Assembly: GCA_019915015.1 (NCBI GenBank)
Contig: JAHBBC010000008.1
Location: 1,426,001 to 1,490,000 of the forward strand
From: Auriscalpium vulgare
Taxonomy: Eukaryota; Basidiomycota; Agaricomycetes; Russulales; Auriscalpiaceae
Direction of reading: 5' to 3'
DNA: 64,000 bases
In this document: in pieces, positions 1-9,865 of the stretch
Position numbering within the stretch: position 1 is the first letter of the stretch
Layout of the letters: every line of letters starts with the position of its first letter
The notes under the pieces: model-generated
Seen by the model: the letters and a program-made list of their open reading frames with translations, nothing else
Told to the model about the DNA's origin: nothing
The model's database searches: none
Program-made: the position numbers and the translations under genes

Positions 1-178
1 GCGCTGAGGCGCGTAAACGAAAGCGAGAAAGAAAAGAGAAGTCGCCGCTACGCGGCGGCTATGAGCGTACCAGGCAATTCAGGAGCGTACCCGCCACTTT
101 GCGTGGACGTGGTGTGCGGGGCAACGTGATGGGATTGCGGTCCCGGAGAACCGTCGGCGAAACCCTGATGGGCACGCG
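1..178. other. DIRS 3' non-coding end
   Basis: No gene. A CGCCGC-TAC-GCGGCG hairpin lies at about 43-57 and two direct copies of GAGCGTACC at 63-71 and 83-91. This is where a DIRS terminal or internal complementary repeat would sit, but the window ends before it can be matched. Confidence 0.4.
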
Positions 179-1228
179 TCAGGCCAACACGTTGGTGCCG
201 CGGAAACCCAGCGGGTCGGCAGCGGTGCCTGGGGAGAGGGCCACATCATGGAGGGCGCGCGAGAGGTGGACGAGCCTGGGCCGGTCCACCTCTAGGTACA
301 GGCGGTAGGCGTCGCTTCGCCAGCGACCTAGCAGCTGGATCTCGTAGTCGGAGAACCCAGCCGATGCCGCGGCAGAAGCGGCGCCTCGGCGGAAGCTGTG
401 CCCTGAGAAGGCGCCGGACTCCAGACCGGCGCGGGAGAGCGCGCTGCGTATGGCGTGTATGAATTTGTCCCGCGTGAGCGGGACGCCTGGCGACTGCTCG
501 AAGAGCGGCGCGTTAGCGGCGCGGGGCTCGCTGGCCAGGAGTGAGCGGATGGCGGCGACAGGGTCTGTGGGCTGCCCTGGTGCGGCCGAGATCGTGATCG
601 TGATCCCCTTGCGGAAGGGATCGGTTTTGGAGGCTGGGAGGACGAGTTGGAGATAGGACGGGTGCTCGGCATCCGGGAGAAGCGTGAGTGATCCGCGGGT
701 GACGTGAAAGTCGGGGCTGTAGGCGCCGTTTTTCGAAGTGAATTCCCCGCACCTGAGGAAGCCCGCGTATGCGAGGCAGCAAGCGGCGTAAATGGTGGGG
801 TAGAGGGGTCCAGGCTCCAGGTGCGCGAGGAGGGCTCGGAGGACGGAGAGCGTGATCGGCTGTTTGGGCTTACGTCCGCGCTCCCCGTGATAGTGTTTGA
901 TGCCCCGGATAAGTCTGCCGACTGTGGGAGACTCGACGGCTGAAAAGGGTAAGTCGGCTTCGACGTGCATGGATCTGACGTGAGTGAGATATGCTTTGAT
1001 CGTCTTGGGCTGCACCCTGCCGGCAAGGTTGCTGCACCACGCGAGAATACTTCCGAGGGATGCGGGGAGGATTGATCCGTCGGGATTGGCCAGGCCGTGT
1101 AGCTGGACGAACTGGATGTACGAGCGCTGGCCGACTGCGTAGGTAGACCGGGTACTGGACGCGATGCCGTGCCAAAGGTAAAAAGCGACGGGCGCGGGCC
1201 ATTGGCGATAGCGTTCGTACCATTCCAT
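179..1228 (-). CDS. DIRS tyrosine recombinase
   Basis: 349 residues. An N-terminal SAM-like core-binding half (STYAVGQRSYIQF, then a KTIKAYLTHVRSMH helix) precedes the catalytic half. Visible catalytic residues are Arg in GFLRCGEF, HSFRR (the HxxR box), GRW, and Tyr in YRLYLEVDR. It would integrate the circular DIRS DNA by site-specific recombination instead of a DDE integrase. The ATG at 1228 lies just past the RNase H end, overlapping the RT frame in a different register. The frame is open back to 1312, so it could start by reinitiation or frameshift. Confidence 0.85.
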   Translation of the reverse strand: MEWYERYRQWPAPVAFYLWHGIASSTRSTYAVGQRSYIQFVQLHGLANPDGSILPASLGSILAWCSNLAGRVQPKTIKAYLTHVRSMHVEADLPFSAVESPTVGRLIRGIKHYHGERGRKPKQPITLSVLRALLAHLEPGPLYPTIYAACCLAYAGFLRCGEFTSKNGAYSPDFHVTRGSLTLLPDAEHPSYLQLVLPASKTDPFRKGITITISAAPGQPTDPVAAIRSLLASEPRAANAPLFEQSPGVPLTRDKFIHAIRSALSRAGLESGAFSGHSFRRGAASAAASAGFSDYEIQLLGRWRSDAYRLYLEVDRPRLVHLSRALHDVALSPGTAADPLGFRGTNVLA

Positions 1229-2949
1229 GGGAGGCGCCGGTAGGAAGGCTGCGGGTCGAGGTACGGGGCCAGTTCGAATAATCGGGAATATAAAAAACGA
1301 GAAGCGGCGTCAGCGAGCGGATTAGACTTTGTAGCGATCCAAAAAGGAGAAAAAGTGAGATCGAGGCGGCAGGCGAGATCCAGGAAGCGGCGCAGCAGAT
1401 CCATCGTGGGTGTAGATCGGATCGAGAGAGATTGCAAGGCGATTGCCACAGCCTGATTGTCGATATGGAAGATGACGTGTTTGCCCCAAAGTTTCTCCCC
1501 CCAGCAGAGAACCGCGTGGACGACCGCGAACAGTTCCTTGAATTGGATGTCGCGGTGGCGCATGCGCCGCGGGAGGCGGCATGCGAACCAGTGGGTGCCG
1601 AAGACGCCGCCAATGCCTTTGGCGCCGCTGGCGTCTGTGTGAATATGAACTTCTTCGCGGGACGGCGCTAAGAAGTGGACCCCGTTCCAGTGAGTGGCGA
1701 TCGAACGCCACCAAGCAAGATCTCGGCGGACGGCGCCTGGTAAGCGCCGCCGCGCGTGCTGATCTCGGAACGTCGACGAGAAGCGATATGCGTTGTGCAG
1801 GAACGCCCGGGACAGCGGGATGACCTGTGACACGAACTGGAGATATCCGGTCAGCTCCTGCAGCTCGCGCAGCGTGCAGTGAGACTTCGTGGACCATTCG
1901 TCCAGGAGTTCGGTCAAGATCTCGTGCTTTTCTGATGGAAGGCGAGCTTCCATCAGATTCGAATCGAGGATAAGGCCCAGAAAGTCAATGACCTGGGCAG
2001 GGCCAGAGACTTTCTCCGGCTGAAAGGTCAGGCCGAGCGCCTTTCCCAATTCGAGAGCCCAATCGAGGGCGTCCTGCACGAGCTGCGGGGGCGTCCCTGG
2101 CGCGAAGATCGCCAGGAAGTCGTCGAGATAGTGACGTAGACGGGCCGGGATGTGCCGCTGGATTATCCAGTGAAGCGCTTCCGCAAATAAATTGAAAATA
2201 TACGGTGCGGAGCGTAGGCCGAAGGCGAGCACGAGGTCGTAGAACAGCTGTCCTGCCCAGGAAAACCCGAGTAGGGGCCAGTCTGCAGGACGGACCGGGA
2301 TGTGGCGGAATGCTTGTTCCAAATCGAGTTTGATCATCAGGGAGCCGGCTCCTGATGCGATCAAATCATCGACTGCGCATCGAAACATGTCGTATTCGAT
2401 CGTGCCTTCCGAATCGGGGATGCCGTCGTTCACCGAGCTCCCGTCGGGCGCGGAGAGATGGTGGATGCGGCGGACTTTCGTCGAGCGTTTGCGAGTGACT
2501 GCCCCAAGGGGAGACACGCGGAAGTGCGGGAACGGGGCGCGGTCGAACGGGCCGGCGGAGCAGCCGCGTTTGAGCTGGGTGGCGATGTCAGATGTGACCG
2601 CATCGGGGGACTCGAGGGCCGATTTGAGATTAGCGCCGTGGTGCGTAATTTCGCGATCTCCCGTAAAGCCGATGTTGGCACCGAAGCGGATTATATTAAG
2701 CAGGGACTCTACAAACAGGGGGTTGGGGTAGTCTGATAAGTAATGAGCCCAGGCTTCATGAACAAGGGGGGATGAGACGGTGGGGAGAGGGCCGGAGTTG
2801 AGATCGGGGTGGTTGGCGCGGGGGTCCGTGTTTGGACGCGCGGGGGGAATGCCGAGTGGGGAAAAAGCCGGGGAAGCGAGGGAGCCTGTGACCGATGATA
2901 TGCCGTGTGAGGATGGTGGCGCGACGTGCGCGAGCGTCGTGCCAAGATC
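328..2949 (-). CDS. DIRS reverse transcriptase-RNase H
   Basis: The frame runs from just after the Gag TAG. An HYLSDYPN-type N-terminal block lies near 2740, then the RT fingers, then the polymerase motif YLDD near residue 270 of the frame. RNase H follows, with HTDASG, FKELFAV, HIDNQ and NPLADAASR. It copies the element RNA and removes the RNA strand. Recognisable sequence ends near 1240. The rest of the frame to 328 is Ser/Arg-rich and lies over the recombinase gene in another frame, so it is probably not all functional. No good ATG precedes the first conserved block, which favours expression as a Gag fusion by readthrough of the TAG, or by an unseen splice. Confidence 0.8.
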   Translation of the reverse strand, partial: DLGTTLAHVAPPSSHGISSVTGSLASPAFSPLGIPPARPNTDPRANHPDLNSGPLPTVSSPLVHEAWAHYLSDYPNPLFVESLLNIIRFGANIGFTGDREITHHGANLKSALESPDAVTSDIATQLKRGCSAGPFDRAPFPHFRVSPLGAVTRKRSTKVRRIHHLSAPDGSSVNDGIPDSEGTIEYDMFRCAVDDLIASGAGSLMIKLDLEQAFRHIPVRPADWPLLGFSWAGQLFYDLVLAFGLRSAPYIFNLFAEALHWIIQRHIPARLRHYLDDFLAIFAPGTPPQLVQDALDWALELGKALGLTFQPEKVSGPAQVIDFLGLILDSNLMEARLPSEKHEILTELLDEWSTKSHCTLRELQELTGYLQFVSQVIPLSRAFLHNAYRFSSTFRDQHARRRLPGAVRRDLAWWRSIATHWNGVHFLAPSREEVHIHTDASGAKGIGGVFGTHWFACRLPRRMRHRDIQFKELFAVVHAVLCWGEKLWGKHVIFHIDNQAVAIALQSLSIRSTPTMDLLRRFLDLACRLDLTFSPFWIATKSNPLADAASRFLYSRLFELAPYLDPQPSYRRLPWNGTNAIANGPRPSLFTFGTASRPVPGLPTQSASARTSSSSSYTAWPIPTDQSSPHPSEVFSRGAATLPAGCSPRRSKHISLTSDPCTSKPTYPFQPSSLPQSADLSGASNTITGSADVSPNSRSRSPSSEPSSRTWSLDPSTPPFTPLAASHTRASSGAGNSLRKTAPTAPTFTSPADHSRFSRMPSTRPISNSSSQPPKPIPSARGSRSRSRPHQGSPQTLSPPSAHSWPASPAPLTRRSSSSRQASRSRGTNSYTPYAARSPAPVWSPAPSQGTASAEAPLLPRHRLGSPTTRSSC

Positions 2950-4203
2950 CTAGCCCGATTTGGACTTTGCCTCGTGCTCGTGGGCGCCGTGCGCCTTGCC
3001 GCATACGAGGCAGGTGTGTGCGCGACCCCAATGACAGGGAGTGGTTTGGCACTGCCCGGTGTTGAACTTGAGGCAGGGGCCGCTGGACTGCGACGCGCCC
3101 TGCTGCTGTTGCTGCCCGCCGTGTGACGATTGATGCTGCTGCTGCGGCTTCTTCTTCCCGCCCGATTGGGAAGAAGGCGCTGGTGCCTGCGCGCGCAGGC
3201 GCCCGAAAAGGCGCATGGCCTGGATCCGTGTGTCAATGGTGCGCCAGCCCGTGTAGATGGCGTGCGACATCTCGCGAATGCGAGTGTCGAAAAAGAGACA
3301 ATGATAGTCGTACACTGCGGCCCACTCGTGCGTCATAGAGAAGTCCAGTAGCTGGGCGGTGTACGCGTTGAAGCCGTGCGCGATGCCGGCGATGACGGGG
3401 GCGGTGGCGCCGGAGTTACTGAGCCCGCCGAGGATGATGTTGAAGAAGGTTTGGAGGGGGATGAGGAGGGAGGAAGCGGAGCGGTAGTCCGCGCCGGCCT
3501 CGTCGACGATTTCGATCTGATCGGAATGCCCGATTCCGATCGTCTTCTTCGTCTTCTTGTCCCGATTCCGGATGTCCAGCTTCCAGAGATCCGCCGTGCG
3601 GAACTCGTGGGCGAAGATGGATGCGATGACTGCCGCCCCGATCCAAGGGTAGTCCTGATAAAAAGAGAAGGACGCACCGGCGGCGGGGTTCTGTGTGAGG
3701 GGCGGGGCGTAGGACGGAACGGGTTGCGCGTGCTGGATCGGGACTGCCGCCGGCATGGTCGGCAGTGCGGCGAATGTGGGGGCGGCGAGTGGCTGTGCCG
3801 CTGCCGCGGGTGCCGGCGTCACTGCGAGAGTGGCGCGGATGCTTTGCAGCTCAGCCTGCTGCACGCCGAGGACACGCTGGACCGACTCCTCAACGTCGGC
3901 CTGATGTTGTAGGAGCATGGGGGCGAAGATGCGCTGGAGCTGAGCGGTGAGCGCGGCCATCATGGGGTCGGGCGACGGCACGACGGCCGCGGGCGTCTGA
4001 GTGCCGTTATCGGGCGGCGGGACCGCGGGCGCCTGCAGCGCCGGGGTATTGACTGGGGGTGTGACGGGTTGTTGCGCGCCGGAGGACGAGCCAGAGCCGG
4101 AAGTGTCGTTCGAGGGAGCCATGATGAGTGAAAGGTCGAGTGGCTCAGGTGTGTTCTTAGGTAGAAAGCGTCCGTCGGGGCCTCGTGTGCGCTTAGGGCT
4201 CAT
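2950..4203 (-). CDS. DIRS Gag-like protein with C-terminal zinc fingers
   Basis: 417 residues from the ATG at 4203; the frame is open a little further up, but only from a GTG. The first 170 residues are low-complexity, rich in Pro, Ala, Gln and Ser. A globular stretch follows from about residue 190 (FYQDYPWIGA onward). The last 40 residues hold clustered Cys/His (C-x7-C-x4-C-x5-H-x-C-x2-C-x3-H-x2-H), as in nucleic-acid-binding Gag proteins of DIRS elements. It should coat the element RNA. The frame ends at a TAG (2950-2952). The RT frame directly downstream is in the same register with no other stop, so this TAG is the only barrier between Gag and RT. Confidence 0.75.
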   Translation of the reverse strand: MSPKRTRGPDGRFLPKNTPEPLDLSLIMAPSNDTSGSGSSSGAQQPVTPPVNTPALQAPAVPPPDNGTQTPAAVVPSPDPMMAALTAQLQRIFAPMLLQHQADVEESVQRVLGVQQAELQSIRATLAVTPAPAAAAQPLAAPTFAALPTMPAAVPIQHAQPVPSYAPPLTQNPAAGASFSFYQDYPWIGAAVIASIFAHEFRTADLWKLDIRNRDKKTKKTIGIGHSDQIEIVDEAGADYRSASSLLIPLQTFFNIILGGLSNSGATAPVIAGIAHGFNAYTAQLLDFSMTHEWAAVYDYHCLFFDTRIREMSHAIYTGWRTIDTRIQAMRLFGRLRAQAPAPSSQSGGKKKPQQQHQSSHGGQQQQQGASQSSGPCLKFNTGQCQTTPCHWGRAHTCLVCGKAHGAHEHEAKSKSG

Positions 4204-4362
4204 GCACTGAGGGCACGAAAATCGCACTGCGAGCGGGGCGTAAGAGACGAGGACGTCCTGCCACCATCCGCAGGCCCGGGGTAATATACGAGGAGGAAGA
4301 AAGGGAACTAAGTATAAAGCAACGGGCCGGCCGGAGCGCGCGCCACGTGCATCGACCCCTAC
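4204..4362 (-). promoter_or_regulatory. DIRS 5' leader with TATA-like box
   Basis: Between Gag and the next gene. A TATA-like stretch (TTTATACT on the minus strand, near 4311-4318) lies about 110 nt before the Gag ATG. The exact element boundary is not visible. Confidence 0.35.
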
Positions 4363-4885
4363 TCAAACCAAAGCCTTTGACTGTAACATCATATCCGGAG
4401 CGCCCGTGACCGGGGTCGGCTCTTCACGTGACCAAGGTAGCGTCGCGTCCTGGACCAGTTCCCCCGGCATGTACGCGGTGCCCGCGAGAGCAAGGCATGT
4501 GGGATCTGCAGCCAAGGTAAAGCTGCTCTCGACGTCCCAAGATCTGCGCATAATTGGCTTAGCCGGCGATGACACAACAATCGAGACAAAACACGCACGA
4601 TGTCGGCGGGGCGGGGTCTGCGTTCAGCAACAGCAATTTCAGCTGTGCGTCGATCCACAAATCCCACTCTGAAAACCAGGAGTCAACGGGCTGAGCCTGC
4701 TGCTGCTCTTTTTCCTCGACGAAGGCAGCGGATGAGATGTATGACGTCGAGGAAAGGTGCGCGGACAGCGTCGGCGATAGAGCATCATATACCGACGCCC
4801 CGGCCGTCACGTCGATGTTGAGCGCAGGGGGATCCTGACCAGTGTTAAACTCTGTGTAAAGCAAGTGCTGGGAAAAAGGATCCAT
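4363..4885 (-). CDS. small two-exon hypothetical protein beside the DIRS element
   Basis: Not recognised. My model is exon 1 at 4885-4599, a 55-nt intron at 4598-4544 (donor GTGCGT, acceptor GCGCAG) and exon 2 at 4543-4363, giving 155 residues. It starts MDPFSQH and is acidic, with Glu/Gln-rich and Trp-containing stretches. Without splicing the frame stops inside the intron after CVIAG, which looks like a prenylation box one residue too long. I therefore considered a pheromone precursor, but splicing into the longer frame is better supported. The stop lies only about 30-160 bp from the DIRS element, so the gene may have been truncated by that insertion. Confidence 0.4.
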
Positions 4886-5829
4886 TGGGAGAATGGAAAG
4901 GTGAAGCTGGTGGGGGGATGCATGATACGTATGTGGACTTTATAACAGACATGAGAACCGGCAGATGGCCCACCGAGTTCCACAAAGTAAGCGCTCGCAC
5001 ACAAGAGAAGAAGACGACGCGGGGTGCATTGAGAATTGTCCGATATGGTCGCATATATTCCCAGCCCATCCGTCTGAGTATGGTGAAGCTATGTGGCATG
5101 CGGAAGGCCAGGTTGTTGATGTACTGCTCAAATCTGCTGGCTTCTGTCTGCGTATGGCGAAACTATAAGCCTTGCGGTGTGTTATTGATGCAAGCTGTGC
5201 GGTCTTCTTCATACACATATCCGCATATGGCGAAACATCAGGGGCATGCAGCGCAAGGCCAACGCCAACGCGCCACCTGATCGACCATGCCATCATCGTC
5301 CTCGTATGGTGATACTTGCTGGTAGTGGGCCGGTGCTAAGCACGGCAGGTACGATTCCATTTCTAATGGTCTGTGAATATCATTATGTAGTTAATGTTAG
5401 TATCCATTTGCTGCGGCTACAACCTCTACTTGATGGAAGTTTGAAATGCAGTAGAGAGTCTGCATGTACTGAGAATAGTGAATGGTGTTGAAGGTAGTGA
5501 TATGCAAGTGAAAGATTGACCTGTCTCAGTCATATCTAAAGTTCAATCTGTGGCATCATGGGTAGCCCTGATACTCCTCGCTCTGCGCTACGAGGCAATC
5601 GTTCGCCAATTTTCGCACTTTTGACAAGTCAACATTCACACAATTTCAGAGTCGCAGCATCGCACAGCAGTGTTCCGACCATCCGATTAGTCTCTCCAAA
5701 TGCTCGCAAGCTTGGACCAGAGTTCCAACCACTTGTCACAGATGTCGTGAGATTGGATGGAACGTAGAGCCGTCCAAGTGAGCAACTGGGGGCGATGGGG
5801 TCACCTATTCAGTGACGCGACATGTCGTC
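4886..5829. other. spacer with no recognised gene
   Basis: Only short overlapping frames on both strands and no conserved motif or convincing intron set. AT-richer than the flanking elements. Nothing further seen. Confidence 0.5.
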
Positions 5830-6045
5830 TGTTGAGGATCGGCTCCACGCACAAGGACGATGAGGGACAACGAAGGATATTCGAATTAGCGCCGGGTAGC
5901 GTATACGAAGCTGGGCGTAATCCGTAAGGGATATCGTAGCAAAAGAGCTAGCTACATGTCCACGGAATAAGGTTCGTATGTACTGTACAGTACCCGGAAG
6001 ATGCCGGTGCGGCGTTGAGCTCGACATGCACGTGATATTCCAACA
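5830..6045 (-). repeat. TRIM LTR, left copy (3' LTR if minus orientation)
   Basis: 216 bp, identical to 6706-6921, with TG...CA termini. Preceded by TCGTC. Confidence 0.85.
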
Positions 6046-6705
6046 CACTCCCTCGAGCGAAAACGCCAACAGGAAACAGGGACAGAAAATGGGAAGGGGG
6101 ATTCAAAGGGGGATGGGAAAAGCATAACAGCAGAAGGAAGAGATAGAAGATGATGACATGCCTAGTAACCCCAGACAGTAGGAGATCCTAGCGCCTGACC
6201 CAACTCCTGGACTGATCCTGCCACTCCCTGGCTCTGGACGCACTTCCAGCCTGTCCAACCTGACCAACTTCCAAGCCCATGTCTTCATCTCCCTGCCAGT
6301 CAACCAACCACTCGGTGATGCAATTGCGCACCTAAAGCCCCGAAGCCGGACTCTCTCTGTGTGGCTGGATGCCACCTATCTCGAGAGCAGACGATGCTCT
6401 GTGAGGCGTGAGCCTCATGTCCCGTAGCGCGGACAACGGATGACGACGACAGCGAGGACGGCGGAACATCGAGTGAGGGGGGGAATCGGAAAGGAGCGTC
6501 GAAGAAGGGGGAAGGGATTTAAGGCCCAATGACGAGACAAGTGTTATGCCCACCTGGGCTATGACGCGAGGTTCGGTTACGCGAAGGCGCTGCGGCACGA
6601 GGTCCAGTTACGTGCCCACGATGCACGGCTGAGACAGGACAGCCGGTGTCCACTGTCAAGGCAAGAGGCCGGTCGATATTCCCAACGACCAAGGTAGACG
6701 GATTA

Positions 6706-6921
6706 TGTTGAGGATCGGCTCCACGCACAAGGACGATGAGGGACAACGAAGGATATTCGAATTAGCGCCGGGTAGCGTATACGAAGCTGGGCGTAATCCG
6801 TAAGGGATATCGTAGCAAAAGAGCTAGCTACATGTCCACGGAATAAGGTTCGTATGTACTGTACAGTACCCGGAAGATGCCGGTGCGGCGTTGAGCTCGA
6901 CATGCACGTGATATTCCAACA
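6706..6921 (-). repeat. TRIM LTR, right copy (5' LTR if minus orientation)
   Basis: 216 bp, identical to 5830-6045. Followed by the matching TCGTC duplication. Confidence 0.85.
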
Positions 6922-7635
6922 TCGTCCGGGCAAGGCAACATGTAGCTGTCCGGGAGTCGTCCTTTCAGAACGACGGGATGTGTGAGTGGTACGAGAGACA
7001 GGCGTTGTCTCTCGAGGAAGCTGGGTCCTATGCCTAATCCCTCATGTGTACTTTCGGAGTGTCTCGATGAAGTACGCTGGGTGAGGGTGTAAGGCAAGAA
7101 GGATGATATTAAGTAAGCAACCGCGGTGCGTAAATACAAATACAGACTAAGGAACCAGTAACACTGTGGGGTTGCAATCAAAGGTATTCAAAGGTATCAC
7201 AAGAGTAGGAAGAGAACAATATAAGTAGGATATCCAACATGTCAGTGACACAACTGTCACAGTTGTCTCACAGTCAGCTTATTATTCTCCTGGGTCTCAT
7301 CTTGTCCCATCGTCATCCCATTAGCCGTTGTGCGAGCTCTACGTTGCTCTGACTGTCTTGCGACACCGGCTATTACAGTTGCATTGCTCTCGTCCCGCAG
7401 TGATTGCACCCTCGCTCGTGTCGCACTACTCATCCTAGTCTTCCAACCATTGCCCTTGCTCTTCTGACTAGTCACATGAGTGCAATGGTTCAGTGTTGTT
7501 GTCTGCACTCCTCTCTGTTGTTCTGACCATATTTCGATGATTGTGCACACAGTGCAGTGTGCAGTCGTTCCCAGTTGCTTGCAACACACATCCTCTCCTC
7601 CAACCCCTCGTTGATGATTCTCCGACTGATCACGC
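6922..7635. other. spacer between the TRIM and the large LTR element
   Basis: No recognised gene. A minus-strand frame from about 7630 to 7490 looks mildly coding (SRRIINEGLEERM) but joins no clear partner on the far side of the 14.4-kb element. It could be part of a gene the element broke. Confidence 0.4.
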
Positions 7636-8488
7636 TGATGAGATGAACCCTGGGGGAGGCCCCGGGAACGTCGATAGAAATGGAGGGAGCGAGCAGCCAA
7701 CCGCTGGCCCAAGAGGTAGTGGGTCGGAGGAAGAAACCCAAGATCGCGACCGTGCCCCGAACAAACCACCCAGGGCCCCGCGGGTCCTGCCCTCGCCCTG
7801 CGGCCCTCTCTCTCTCTCTCTCTCTCTCCGCTCCCGTCCGACCGTCGCACGTTGCGTCTCTTCCCACACTATTCGGTGCGACCCTCCCGTCTGTCGCCGC
7901 CGGTCCGTCCTAGTTGCGGAGTCGCCCTTGCCGTCCGACCGTCCGACCTGTGTCCCCGCGCTTGTACCGTCCGAGTCGCTATCCTGGAATATAAACGTCA
8001 GTCATAAAACCTACCACACTGTATCACTCCAGTCTGTGGTTGAGTCGGGGCAGCGTAGCCCGTGGTATCGCAAAGGTGGCGCGACCTGGATGTCGCTACG
8101 GCTTCCTGGTTTAAGGCATCGTGTCGGGCTGGTCTGGCGGTGTCGCGTCGTGCGGTGCTCTCTGTGAAGCAGGAACGAAAGGTGTAGTCTCGGGTGTAGG
8201 CCCAAGGTCCAAAAGTGTCCCTACAACAAGTCGAATCGCGTCTATATACCGCTGCTTCGTCAGCTCTTCCCACGCGTCTGCGCTCCTACGCGTCCTACCA
8301 AGTTCCGCGCCCGACCGTTCCGACTCCCTACCTCGGCTCTCCGTCTCCTCCCCAGACGCTCGCTCGCTTTGTGCTGTCCCGTGGTCGTGCCGGTGCCGCG
8401 ACGCCTGTGGGGCGTCTCGGGGGTGTGTGTCTTGGTGTAGCGGTGTGATTGGTCCGTTTCGGTGCCTGTAGCGCTGCGGGTCCCATCA
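7636..8488 (-). repeat. 3' LTR of the 14.4-kb element
   Basis: 853 bp, matching 21207-22059 with about one substitution. Contains a CT microsatellite near 7807-7829 and TATA-like stretches (ATATAAA near 7989 and TATATA at 8233-8238) that could also fire towards the antisense cargo genes. Preceded by ACGC. Confidence 0.92.
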
Positions 8489-8526
8489 TCCTCCCCCCAA
8501 CTGAGCTACCGACTGCCCTCAGTCGG
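8489..8526. promoter_or_regulatory. polypurine tract and hairpin module 1 (at the 3' LTR)
   Basis: Directly after the LTR the plus strand reads TCCTCCCCCCAACTGA, then a perfect hairpin CCGACTG-CCCT-CAGTCGG (8509-8526). In the element's sense this is a GGGGGGAGGA tract abutting the 3' LTR, the expected plus-strand primer. Confidence 0.75.
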
Positions 8527-8637
8527 CGAATCCCCGGATGGCTCCTCCTGATAAAGGCTCCCTCGCGCCGTCTCGATGAGTCGTCAGGTAGCGTCGCACC
8601 GCCCGCCCGACCAACCAACCCCCCCCCACACACCATC

Positions 8638-9865
8638 ATGACCTGGTCTCCCCACACGTACCGTCGCGGTACTCTCTTGCTGTACCACCTGGGTCGGGCC
8701 CCCAGCGCGGACTTCCCGCTCGCAGCAGCCGCCGAAGCGATCGAATCGCGCGAGCGTTGGGCACAGGAGGTGTTGGCTGTCATCGTACGGTTCCCCTCTT
8801 TTCCGCCCCGTTGTCGCGCTAACCGTCCGCTCCCATCGGCTGTAGGAATCCATCACCGATTCCGACCCCAGGCTGATCATCCCCCTCGCCGAGCGCATCC
8901 TCATGCCGATACTCGAGAACGCCATCCTCCTCGTACCCGAGGTCGAGGATCGCTTCCGCTCGTGGGCGGGGCGCTTTCTTCGTCCCGCCCCGCTCCCTAC
9001 GACCGAGCTGCACCCGTGGACCTCCGTTGTTGATCGGGTCGACCTACTTGACGCCCCCAAGGTTCGGCTGACCGCGACGCTGGTTGAGGAGAACTTTTGG
9101 GTCGTGTTTCGCAAACGCGGGTGCTCGGTCGCGTCGTACTTGCGCGAGCTCGCCATTTTCCATGCCGCCATCCCCGATGACCGTCCCCTGGGCAACCAGA
9201 CGTGGGTCGCGTACGTCCTCCGAGAAGCCTTGGAATGTTCCGCGCTCTCCATTCGCCACTCGCGTGGTGGGACCGCTTTCCTTCCCGACTACGTCGCCCG
9301 CGAGTCGACCGCTTGGCCCATTTCGCCTCCCACGCAGTACGGTCGCAACCTCGGCGGACTGGGTGCGCGTCTTTTAGCTCGTTTCGAGGCCGTGTACCGC
9401 GAGACCGTCGAGGAGCTCGCTGGGGCTACGGAGAACGTCGCCAATCTGCAAGCCCTTTGGGCCGACGCTCCCTACCTGTTAGCCATCGTTCGCGACCCCT
9501 GCCTCTCCCTCGAGCACGCAACCCGACTCTTCCTGGAGTACGCAGTGACTGCGGCATACGTTCTGCGCCATTTCCCAGCCGCCCCGACCGAGCCCGACCT
9601 TTACACGAACAACCTCTTGGTGACCTTTGTGCGCCATCGTGTATTGTCGGGGCTCCCCGCCTTGCCCGCCGGTGATGGTGTCGGCTTGGTTGACGACGAT
9701 GCCGGCGGTGTCGATTCCGACGAGCAGATGCAGGGCGATCCCGTGGACGCCGGGGGTGTCGGGGATAATGTCGCTGTGATGGAGCGTGTGGTGGTCGGCG
9801 ATGTCGGCGCGATAGTGGATTACCGCAGCGATAGTGATAGCGACATCGCGAGCAGTCGCGAGTAG
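8638..9865 (+). CDS. cargo gene A: unknown protein, antisense in the LTR element
   Basis: Two exons, 8638-8784 and 8846-9865, with a 61-nt intron (donor GTACGG, branch GCTAACC, acceptor TGTAG). Exon 1 is exactly 49 codons, phase 0. The product is 388 residues, mostly helical in appearance (RERWAQEVL, AERILMPILENA, LARFEAVYRETVEEL), and ends in an acidic tail with DSDSD. I see no known domain, signal peptide or membrane segment. It resembles gene B around the shared intron position. It follows the 3' LTR by 150 bp, so its promoter may lie in that LTR or in the C6-hairpin module at 8489-8526. Confidence 0.7.

Larger units (their letters stand above)
1..4330 (-). mobile_element. DIRS-type tyrosine-recombinase retrotransposon, 3' end at window edge
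   Basis: Three reading frames in the order Gag, RT-RNase H, tyrosine recombinase run on the minus strand, which is the DIRS order. There is no integrase or aspartic protease, and the recombinase carries the R...HxxR...Y set, so a DIRS rather than a Ty3 element is meant. The 5' limit is uncertain: it lies between the Gag start (4203) and the neighbouring gene end at 4363. The 3' side reaches base 1, so the terminal repeats typical of DIRS cannot be checked. All three frames are open apart from one in-frame TAG between Gag and RT, so the copy may be young. Confidence 0.85.
5830..6921 (-). mobile_element. TRIM-like miniature LTR retrotransposon (1,092 bp)
   Basis: Two direct 216-bp repeats (5830-6045 and 6706-6921) look identical base for base, start TGTTG and end CAACA. 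They are flanked by a perfect 5-bp duplication TCGTC (5825-5829 and 6922-6926). The 660-bp interior has no long reading frame, so the element must move with enzymes from elsewhere. Minus orientation is preferred because GAGGGAGTG, a short purine run, abuts the LTR at 6045 in that sense. Weak coding-like traces on the minus strand (a DTG-like protease box near 6640 and an EWLVDWQG chromodomain-like stretch near 6320) may be parental remnants. Identical LTRs imply a recent insertion. Confidence 0.85.

Noticed and set aside
328..1228. Long Ser/Arg-rich C-terminal domain of the DIRS RT
   Set aside because: It lies over the tyrosine recombinase in another frame and has the composition of a shadow frame.
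4559..4885. Basidiomycete mating pheromone precursor
   Set aside because: Short protein starting MDPF and ending CVIAG, but the box is one residue too long, no mating-factor cleavage motif is seen, and a good intron removes that end.
7807..7829. CT microsatellite as an independent feature
   Set aside because: Part of the LTR and present in both copies.
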